The notes beneath the pieces are model-generated. The model was not told the origin of the DNA. It saw nothing but the letters and a program-made list of their open reading frames with translations, and searched no databases. Position numbers and translations under genes: made by a program. Shown one piece after another: positions 1 to 4,126 of a DNA stretch of 8,105 bases. Each line of letters opens with the position of its first letter. Within the stretch, counting starts at the first letter, position 1. Origin of the DNA: JBQTIP01 sp052388025 (lineage in GTDB: Bacteria; Actinomycetota; UBA4738; HRBIN12); the NCBI GenBank assembly GCA_052388025.1, contig JBQTIP010000253.1:1-8105 (forward strand), given 5' to 3'.

Positions 1-776
1 ACCACGAGGACGTTGTCGTAGTTGGTCGCGAGGTCGTTCGTGGAGTCGTAGATGAAGAGGTCGAAGAACCGGTCCACGTTGTCCGCGCTCGGGAACGCGG
101 TGTTCGTCAGCTTGAGCTGCTCCTGCATGGCGGGGCTGAACGAGTCGGGCACGTTCGTCCAGCCGGCTGCGGCGTCGAGATCGACCCGCTGGTACGAGAC
201 CCCGAACGCGTCGGCGCCCGCGGGCTGCCCGGGAAGGTCGAAGTTGACCAGGACTCCCCGGTTCGAGAAGAACGTGCGGAAGTCGACCACGGGCCCCTGG
301 AGGGCGGGCAGGAGGCCGCGCGAGCCGACCCACTCCATCGACACCACGCTCTTGCCCGCGCGCTCGGCCGCCTGCTGGATCGTGTCGGCCTGGAGGACGC
401 CGGTCGTGGCGAAGCTGGTGCGGTTGTTGAAGTTGCTCTCCCCAGTGCGGTGGAACGTGTTGTTCGTGGAGCCGTGCTCGCCGGGCCAGGCTCCGGTGGC
501 GAGCGTGTACCAGCCGACACCCGTGTTGGGCGGGAAGCCCTGAAGGAGCCCGTTGTCCCCGACGACGCCGTCGTCGATGAGCTCCTTGTACGTCGGCATA
601 GCCCCCTCGGCGACGTAGCGGTCGACGAGGTCGGGGCGCATCCCGTCGGACGAGAAGAAGATGACCTCGTCCGCCTTGGGCTTGGCGGGGGGCCTGGCCG
701 CCTGGGCGGCCTGGACGCCCACGAGGCCGGCCAGGACGACGATCGTGAGCAGCGCGCTTCGGACGCGTGTGAACAC
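1..776 (-). CDS. Secreted alkaline phosphatase superfamily protein (type I phosphodiesterase / nucleotide pyrophosphatase-like), 3' end outside window
   Basis: The gene reads leftward and is cut by the window edge, so only the first 258 codons are visible. The GTG start at 776 is chosen because AAGGAGGT lies four bases upstream of it; an in-frame ATG at 791 would put that Shine-Dalgarno inside the gene. Residues 1-26 form a signal peptide (R4, R6, hydrophobic core 8-21, AQA before the likely cut), so export is expected. Mature residues 37-49 (DEVIFFSSDGMRPD region) give the metal-binding Asp44. Residues 80-102 (FPPNTGVGWYTLATG, then GEHG) give Thr85 as the likely nucleophile, in the position of the TFPNH motif of nucleotide pyrophosphatase/phosphodiesterases. 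The remaining metal ligands would lie in the missing C-terminal part. Substrate is unknown: nucleotides, phosphodiesters or another phosphate ester are possible. It lies downstream of aroF on the same strand, separated by 185 bp with its own candidate promoter. Confidence 0.85.
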   Translation of the reverse strand, partial: MFTRVRSALLTIVVLAGLVGVQAAQAARPPAKPKADEVIFFSSDGMRPDLVDRYVAEGAMPTYKELIDDGVVGDNGLLQGFPPNTGVGWYTLATGAWPGEHGSTNNTFHRTGESNFNNRTSFATTGVLQADTIQQAAERAGKSVVSMEWVGSRGLLPALQGPVVDFRTFFSNRGVLVNFDLPGQPAGADAFGVSYQRVDLDAAAGWTNVPDSFSPAMQEQLKLTNTAFPSADNVDRFFDLFIYDSTNDLATNYDNVLV

Positions 777-780
777 GCCT

Positions 781-788
781 ACCTCCTT
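781..788 (-). promoter_or_regulatory. Shine-Dalgarno AAGGAGGT deciding the phosphodiesterase start
   Basis: On the minus strand AAGGAGGT is followed by AGGC and then GTG (776-774). It is a full-length anti-16S match at normal spacing and supports the GTG over the in-frame ATG at 791, whose own codons would form this element. Confidence 0.7.
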
Positions 789-901
789 CATGGGAGTGAG
801 TCCGGTCCGATTCGGCTCGATGGCCACGCGGGGCCGATCACGACCTGGGCATCTGGGCCGCGCCCGAATGGGGGAAGACCGCCAGCCATCATCCAAGGAG
901 C

Positions 902-931
902 GTTCTATCCCAGAACGCGGTCCGCGGTCAA
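902..931 (-). promoter_or_regulatory. Candidate promoter for the phosphodiesterase gene
   Basis: Minus strand TTGACC (931-926) and TAGAAC (907-902) are separated by 18 bases and resemble -35 and -10 boxes (5/6 and 4/6 matches). Transcription would start near 895, leaving about 120 bases of 5' leader before the GTG at 776. The -35 box sits in the loop and inner stem of the 913-946 hairpin, so terminator and promoter would overlap. This is pattern matching only. Confidence 0.35.
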
Positions 932-946
932 ACCGCGTCCGCGTTC
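913..946 (-). terminator. aroF: GC-rich hairpin after aroF, possible terminator without U-tract
   Basis: GAACGCGG (913-920) pairs with CCGCGTTC (939-946), and CGCGGT (923-928) pairs with ACCGCG (932-937) around a CAA loop, giving 14 bp with a small internal bulge. It begins 16 bases past the aroF stop. No run of T follows in the minus direction, so it would be a non-canonical terminator or a 3'-end stabilising stem. A second, mutually exclusive 6-bp stem (901-906 with 912-917) shares bases 913-917. Confidence 0.45.
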
Positions 947-961
947 GAAGGGCTGGCCCGG

Positions 962-1978
962 CTAGGACATCAGCCGGCCGAGGGCCGCCGCCAGCGCCTG
1001 CAGCTCCTTCGAGAGCACGCCCAGCTCGTTGGGCGTGAGCGCCTGCGGGCCGTCACAGAGCGCCTGGCCGGGGTCGTGGTGCACGTCGATCATCACGCCG
1101 TCCGCTCCGGCGGCGAGGGCGGCGCGAGCCATCGGTGCGACGAGATCCTTGTGGCCCGTCGCGTGCGAGGGGTCCACCACGACCGGCAGGTGGCTCTCGA
1201 GCTGAGCGACGGCCATCCCCGCCAGGTCCAGCGTGTTCCGCGTCGCCTGCTCGAAGGTCCGGATCCCGCGCTCGCACAGGATTATCTCCGAGTTGCCGCG
1301 CTGGGCGACGTACTCCGCCGCCATCAGCCATTCCTCCACGGTGGCCGAGAGCCCCCGTTTGAGAAGCACCGGCTTGTGGAGCTGGCCGACCTCCTTCAGC
1401 AGCGCGAAGTTCTGCATGTTCCGCGTGCCGATCTGGAGCGCGTCTGCCCACTCGGCGACGAGCTCGACATCTCCGGTGTCGACGACCTCGGTGACGATCG
1501 GCAGGCCCGTCTCCGCCCGGCAATGGGCGAGGATCTCGAGTCCCTGCTTCCCCAGTCCCTGGAAGGAGTAGGGAGAGGTCCGCGGCTTGAAGGCACCGCC
1601 TCGAAGGACCGTCGCCCCCGCGGCTTTCGCCGCCCTCGCGGCCGTGAGGGCTTGCTCCTCGCTCTCCACGGCGCACGGGCCCGCGATCAGGGTGAACGTC
1701 TCCCGGCCCACGGACGCAGGCCCCACTTTCACTGTGGAGGGCTGCGGATGGAGCGAGCGGGCCACCATCTTGTACGGCTTGCCGACCTGGATCAGGTGAT
1801 CGACGCCGGGGAGGTTCTCGAGCGGAAGGGCCCGGAACACCGCCGAGTCCCCCACCAGCCCGACGATCGTATGCACGGTGCCGCGCGACACGAACGCCTC
1901 GCCGCCGACCATCCGGACCATCTCGGATACGCGCTCGACGTCCGCGTCGGTCGCGCCGGCCTTCATCACCACGACCAT
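962..1978 (-). CDS. aroF: 3-deoxy-7-phosphoheptulonate synthase (DAHP synthase), type I-beta with N-terminal regulatory domain
   Basis: This 338-residue enzyme condenses phosphoenolpyruvate with erythrose 4-phosphate, the first step of the shikimate pathway. Residues 1-66 (MVVVMKAGAT onward) are the ferredoxin-like regulatory domain seen in Thermotoga-type enzymes, where aromatic amino acids bind. The barrel follows, with AGPCAVES (99-106), LRGGAFKPRTSPYSFQG (125-141), KPVLLKRG (202-209) and DPSHATG (269-275). Length and numbering match the T. maritima enzyme, so the metal ligands read Cys102, His272, residue 298 and Asp309; residue 298 is Asp where Glu is expected. The ATG at 1978 is chosen because it begins the conserved domain and has GGGAGGT six bases upstream. 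An upstream in-frame GTG at 2125 would translate through the attenuator and is rejected. Expression is probably controlled by the Phe attenuator at 2018-2130, with allosteric control added by the N-terminal domain. Confidence 0.95.
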   Translation of the reverse strand: MVVVMKAGATDADVERVSEMVRMVGGEAFVSRGTVHTIVGLVGDSAVFRALPLENLPGVDHLIQVGKPYKMVARSLHPQPSTVKVGPASVGRETFTLIAGPCAVESEEQALTAARAAKAAGATVLRGGAFKPRTSPYSFQGLGKQGLEILAHCRAETGLPIVTEVVDTGDVELVAEWADALQIGTRNMQNFALLKEVGQLHKPVLLKRGLSATVEEWLMAAEYVAQRGNSEIILCERGIRTFEQATRNTLDLAGMAVAQLESHLPVVVDPSHATGHKDLVAPMARAALAAGADGVMIDVHHDPGQALCDGPQALTPNELGVLSKELQALAAALGRLMS

Positions 1979-1982
1979 CTGG

Positions 1983-2017
1983 ATACCTCCCGCTCCGGCG
2001 GGCCGCCCGGAGGGTAT
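1983..2017 (-). promoter_or_regulatory. aroF: Possible stem masking the aroF Shine-Dalgarno
   Basis: On the RNA, AUACCCUCC (2017-2009) can pair with GGAGGUAU (1990-1983) over 8 bp with one bulged C, burying the aroF ribosome binding site. A competing 6-bp stem (2012-2007 CTCCGG with 1998-1993 CCGGAG) would leave it free. The segment lies directly after the terminator U-tract, so it exists only in read-through transcripts. GC-rich DNA makes chance stems common. Confidence 0.3.
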
Positions 2018-2049
2018 GAAAAACCCCGGGCCTCTCCCCGACCCGGGGT
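2018..2049 (-). terminator. Intrinsic terminator of the aro attenuator
   Basis: In the minus-strand RNA, ACCCCGGGUC (2049-2040) pairs with GGCCCGGGGU (2032-2023) over 10 bp with one G-U, around the loop GGGGAGA. Five U (2023-2019) follow immediately. It lies after the leader-peptide stop and 40 bases before the aroF ATG, so it can only act on aroF itself. This is the best intrinsic terminator in the window and corresponds to the 3:4 hairpin of classical attenuators. Confidence 0.85.
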
Positions 2050-2092
2050 CCCCTGTCCTTCTCGTGCTACAGGCGACTACGCCGGGCCGGAG
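2036..2092 (-). promoter_or_regulatory. Antiterminator (2:3 pairing) of the aro attenuator
   Basis: CUCCGGCCCGG (2092-2082, codons 13-17 of the leader peptide) can pair with CCGGGUCGGGG (2046-2036) over 11 consecutive positions, nine Watson-Crick and two G-U. The second segment is most of the terminator 5' arm plus its loop, so the two structures exclude each other. A ribosome stalled at the early Phe codons would leave 2092-2082 free and let the antiterminator form. A ribosome reaching the stop codon at 2077 would cover it and let the terminator form. The pairing is read from the sequence; the switching is inferred. Confidence 0.7.
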
Positions 2093-2130
2093 CCCGCGTA
2101 GAAGAACCCGAAGCCGAAGAAGCACCTCAT
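2077..2130 (-). CDS. Phe-rich leader peptide of the aroF attenuator
   Basis: This short ORF encodes MRCFFGFGFFYAGSGPA. Phe is at residues 4, 5, 7, 9 and 10 (all TTC) and Tyr at 11. It lies 98 bases upstream of aroF on the same strand, and its last codons form one arm of the antiterminator. The composition is that of an amino-acid-sensing leader peptide, comparable with the known pheA and pheST leaders of Escherichia coli, and it suits a gene whose pathway makes phenylalanine and tyrosine. No clear Shine-Dalgarno precedes the ATG at 2130; the candidate promoter would place the transcript start about three bases before it, so translation may be leaderless. The peptide probably has no role after synthesis. 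It is too short for ordinary gene calling. Confidence 0.8.
   Translation of the reverse strand: MRCFFGFGFFYAGSGPA
2083..2096 (-). promoter_or_regulatory. Small UNCG-loop hairpin, possible pause (1:2) structure
   Basis: CGGGC (2096-2092) and GCCCG (2087-2083) form 5 bp closed on a UCCG loop, the stable cUUCG-like UNCG class. It uses the same bases as the 5' arm of the antiterminator, so when no ribosome is present it could block antitermination and favour the terminator, as the pause hairpin does in classical attenuators. Confidence 0.45.
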
Positions 2131-2139
2131 GTCACGATC

Positions 2140-2168
2140 ATTCTGGGGCCTGGTGGGGGCGCTGGCAA
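2140..2168 (-). promoter_or_regulatory. aroF: Candidate promoter of the aro leader transcript
   Basis: Minus strand TTGCCA (2168-2163, 5/6 match) and CAGAAT (2145-2140, 4/6 match) are separated by 17 bases. Initiation would fall near 2133, about three bases before the leader-peptide ATG. The -35 box lies in the centre of the 2147-2180 inverted repeat. An alternative is TATATG (2189-2184), which would give a leader about 47 bases longer. Confidence 0.45.
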
Positions 2169-2180
2169 CCCACCAGGGCC
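2147..2180. repeat. Interrupted inverted repeat in the divergent aro/upp promoter region
   Basis: CTGGTGGG (2150-2157) is a perfect inverted copy of CCCACCAG (2169-2176), and a further GGCC on each outer side matches if one base is skipped. The 11-base spacer (2158-2168) contains the aro -35 box, and the right arm lies in the upp -35/-10 spacer, so a bound dimer could affect both promoters. No known regulator motif was recognised. The octamer CCTGGTGG also occurs inside genes as Leu-Val codons, which lowers its weight. Confidence 0.45.
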
Positions 2181-2187
2181 GCTCATA

Positions 2188-2199
2188 TAGGATGCGCGC
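2188..2199 (+). promoter_or_regulatory. upp: upp -10 element of a probable leaderless transcript
   Basis: TAGGAT (2188-2193, TANNNT type) is followed by six bases and then the GTG at 2200, so initiation would fall on or next to the start codon. No Shine-Dalgarno precedes this GTG. Leaderless genes with this geometry are common in Actinomycetota. No convincing -35 box was found; TGGCAA at 2163-2168 is 19 bases away. Confidence 0.55.
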
Positions 2200-2820
2200 G
2201 TGGCAGTCACCCTGGTGGACCACCCGCTCGCGCGGCATCTCCTCACCTCCCTCCGCAACCGCGAGACTCCGCCGGCGGTGTTTCGCACGCTGGCGAAGCG
2301 GCTGGCTCTCGCGCTGACGCTGGAGGCGGTCCGCGACCTTCCGACGGCGCAGATCGACGTCGAGACGCCGCTCGAGCCGACGACGGGGCAGGTTCTGTCC
2401 GGAGACCTGGTCGCCGTACCGGTGCTTCGCGCGGGGCTCGGGATGCTCGAGGCCGTGACCGAGCTCTTCCCCGAGATCCTGGTGGGCTACCTCGGGCTGG
2501 AGCGGGACGAGGCCTCGCTCGAGCCGCAGTCCTATTACGAGAAGCTGCCGCCCGTCGCCGGCCGGCACGTGCTGGTGCTCGATCCGATGCTCGCCACGGG
2601 CGGCTCGGGCTCGGCCGCCTGTGCCGCCGTCAAGGCCGGGGACCCGGCCACGGTCCGCTTCGTGTGCGTGGTGGCCGCGCCCGAGGGCCTCGCCCGGATG
2701 GACACGGATCACCCCGACGTCCCGATCTTCACAGCGGCGCTCGACCGACAGCTGAACGACCGCGGCTACATCCTTCCCGGACTGGGCGACTTCGGCGACC
2801 GGCTCTTCGGAACGGAGTAG
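2200..2820 (+). CDS. upp: Uracil phosphoribosyltransferase
   Basis: The 206-residue product converts uracil and PRPP to UMP and pyrophosphate in the cytoplasm, the main uracil salvage step. All family hallmarks are present: PVLRAGLGM (74-82), the PRPP-binding loop VLDPMLATGGS (126-136) and the uracil-binding C-terminus GYILPGLGDFGDRLFGT (189-205). Length is close to the 208 residues of the E. coli enzyme. The GTG at 2200 is used because the MAVTLVDHPL N-terminus aligns with the family (hydrophobic strand then DHPL) and because a -10 element sits exactly six bases upstream. The gene is divergent from aroF and precedes a nucleoside import operon on the same strand, which fits a nucleobase and nucleoside salvage cluster. 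It probably has its own promoter and is not strictly part of the transporter operon. Confidence 0.96.
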   Translation: MAVTLVDHPLARHLLTSLRNRETPPAVFRTLAKRLALALTLEAVRDLPTAQIDVETPLEPTTGQVLSGDLVAVPVLRAGLGMLEAVTELFPEILVGYLGLERDEASLEPQSYYEKLPPVAGRHVLVLDPMLATGGSGSAACAAVKAGDPATVRFVCVVAAPEGLARMDTDHPDVPIFTAALDRQLNDRGYILPGLGDFGDRLFGTE

Positions 2821-2848
2821 GGGGAAAGGGAGGGTGCGGGATGCACGC

Positions 2849-2879
2849 TTGACCGCTCCCAACCAATCCCACGTAGAGT
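2849..2879 (+). promoter_or_regulatory. Candidate promoter of the nucleoside transporter operon
   Basis: TTGACC (2849-2854, 5/6) and TAGAGT (2874-2879, 4/6) are separated by 19 bases, slightly long. Initiation would be near 2886, leaving about 80 bases of leader before the lipoprotein ATG at 2967. No riboswitch core was recognised in that leader. Confidence 0.35.
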
Positions 2880-2895
2880 ATCGAGGCCGACGCAA

Positions 2896-2917
2896 CGGAC
2901 CGGACATCTCCGGCCCG
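2896..2917 (+). other. Small stem-loop in the leader of the transporter operon
   Basis: CCGGA (2900-2904) pairs with TCCGG (2909-2913) around CATC, and three more pairs (2896-2898 with 2915-2917) extend it past one mismatch. No T-run follows. It could be a weak upp terminator remnant, a 5'-leader stem or chance. Confidence 0.25.
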
Positions 2918-2966
2918 CGGGCGTCTCGTATCTGAGGGATGGACCTCGGGGAAGGAAGGAGGGAGC

Positions 2967-4055
2967 ATGAAGAAGCTCTGGCGATGGGTCACGGTTCTTG
3001 CCGTGCTCACCATGATCGCGGCCGCCTGCGACGGCGGTGGCGGCGGCGGGGGGGATGGAACAGAACCGCCTCCCGAAGAGCCGGCGAAGAAGATCGGCCT
3101 CATCTACGACATCGGAGGCCGAGGTGACCTGTCCTTCAACGACTCCGCGGCTGCGGGCCTCGACCGCGCCGCGGCCGACTTCAACATCGAGGTGGAGGAG
3201 CTCGAGCCCAACCAGGGCGGAACCAACCGGGCGGAGCTGCTACGCCTGCTGGCTGAGCAGGACTACGACCTGATCATCGGTGTGGGCTTCCTGTTCGCGC
3301 CGGAGATCTGCGCCGTGGCGCTGGAGTTCCCCGACGTGGCGTTCGGTGACGTCGACGGGTTCATCGACGAGACGACGTGCGAGGGGGCCTCGAACCTGAC
3401 CGAGGACTCCAACATCGCGTCGCTGCTCTTCGCGGAGCACCAGGGCTCGTTCCTGGTGGGCGCGGCGGCAGCCCTGAAGTCCACGACCGGCCACATCGGC
3501 TTCATCGGCGGCGTGGAGATCGGGCTGATCCAGAAGTTCCAGGCCGGCTTCGAGGCCGGGGCGCGCCAGATCAACCCCGACATCACGATCGACGTGTCCT
3601 ACATCAGCCAGCCGCCGGACTTCAGCGGGTTCAACGACCCGGCGAAGGGCAAGGAGATCGCGGCCGGCATGTTCGACGGCGGCGCGGATGTCGTCTACCA
3701 CGCGGCGGGGGGCTCGGGGTCCGGACTCTTCGAGGCGGCCCTAGAGGCCTCCGAGGCCTCCGGCGAGCAGCGCTGGGCCATCGGAGTCGACTCTGACCAG
3801 TACCAGTCGGCGCCTGCGGCCGTGCAGCCGTACATCCTCAGCTCGATGCTGAAGCGAGTGGATGTGTCGGTCTACGAGACGATCAAGGCCTTCGTGGAAG
3901 GGACCTTCGTGGGTGGCTATCAGACCTTCGACCTGGCACGGGACGGGGTCGGCTACTCCACTTCCGGTGGGTTCCTCGACGACATCGCGGCGCAGCTCGA
4001 GGACCTAAAGGCACAGATCATCGACGGGACGATCGTGGTCCCCGACGCGCTGTAG
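2967..4055 (+). CDS. BMP-family substrate-binding lipoprotein of a nucleoside-type ABC importer
   Basis: The 362-residue protein has a lipoprotein signal: positive MKKLWR, a hydrophobic stretch 8-20 and AAAC ending in lipidated Cys21. A Gly-rich then Pro/Glu-rich tether (22-40) follows. The BMP (PnrA-like) domain covers about 42-362, with the recognisable blocks GGRGDLSFND (50-59), FPDVAFGDVDG (121-131), EHQGSFLVGAAAAL (157-170), IGFIGG then LIQKFQAGFEAG (177-198), DVVYHAAGGSGSG (241-253) and AIGVDSDQ (271-278). In PnrA the aromatic and Asp residues of such blocks hold a purine nucleoside. The ATG has AAGGAGGGAG just upstream. It is first of four genes ordered like Bacillus subtilis nupNOPQ, so guanosine or another nucleoside is the likely cargo; the exact ligand cannot be read from sequence. 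Cys115 and Cys138 could form a disulfide in the exported protein. Confidence 0.93.
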   Translation: MKKLWRWVTVLAVLTMIAAACDGGGGGGGDGTEPPPEEPAKKIGLIYDIGGRGDLSFNDSAAAGLDRAAADFNIEVEELEPNQGGTNRAELLRLLAEQDYDLIIGVGFLFAPEICAVALEFPDVAFGDVDGFIDETTCEGASNLTEDSNIASLLFAEHQGSFLVGAAAALKSTTGHIGFIGGVEIGLIQKFQAGFEAGARQINPDITIDVSYISQPPDFSGFNDPAKGKEIAAGMFDGGADVVYHAAGGSGSGLFEAALEASEASGEQRWAIGVDSDQYQSAPAAVQPYILSSMLKRVDVSVYETIKAFVEGTFVGGYQTFDLARDGVGYSTSGGFLDDIAAQLEDLKAQIIDGTIVVPDAL

Positions 4056-4073
4056 GAAAGGCACGGGACGGAC

Positions 4074-4109
4074 TCGAACGGGCCCGAGGGGAGCCTCGGG
4101 CCCGTTCGA
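4074..4109 (+). other. Perfect 16-bp intercistronic stem-loop between lipoprotein and ATPase genes
   Basis: The arms 4074-4089 (beginning TCGAACGGGCCC) and 4094-4109 (ending GGGCCCGTTCGA) pair over 16 bp without mismatch around a GGAG loop. It starts 18 bases after the lipoprotein stop and ends 17 bases before the ATPase GTG. Only TCGTTGAAAGG follows, so there is no U-tract. Such stems between a binding-protein gene and its membrane components usually protect the upstream message or partly terminate transcription, giving excess binding protein. A bidirectional or full terminator is less likely. Confidence 0.7.
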
Positions 4110-4126
4110 TCGTTGAAAGGACGTCT

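Noticed and set aside
1076..2101. 341-residue plus-strand ORF opposite aroF
   Set aside because: aroF is clear on the other strand and this frame has only Arg/His/Gly-rich shadow composition.
962..2125. Longer aroF reading frame starting at GTG 2125 (387 residues)
   Set aside because: The extra 49 residues run through the terminator and the leader peptide in another frame, lack family similarity, and the conserved N-terminal domain begins at ATG 1978 with a good Shine-Dalgarno.
1979..2130. Trp attenuator or Tyr/Phe T-box in the aroF leader
   Set aside because: The leader peptide has no Trp codon and no T-box sequence is present; Phe codons with a competing antiterminator fit ribosome-mediated attenuation better.
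2211..2225. T-box-like string (GGTGGACCACCCG) near the upp start
   Set aside because: It lies inside upp codons 4-8, the T-box core AAGGGTGGNACCGCG is not matched well, and no specifier stem or terminator accompanies it.
2077..2907. 276-residue minus-strand ORF opposite upp that ends with the Phe-rich sequence
   Set aside because: It is antisense to upp, with Arg/Gly/His-rich composition typical of shadow frames. Only its last 17 residues, from ATG 2130, make sense, as the leader peptide.
2821..2966. Purine riboswitch ahead of the nucleoside transporter
   Set aside because: I looked for a three-way junction with conserved loops and found only a short stem-loop (2896-2917); nothing supports a riboswitch.
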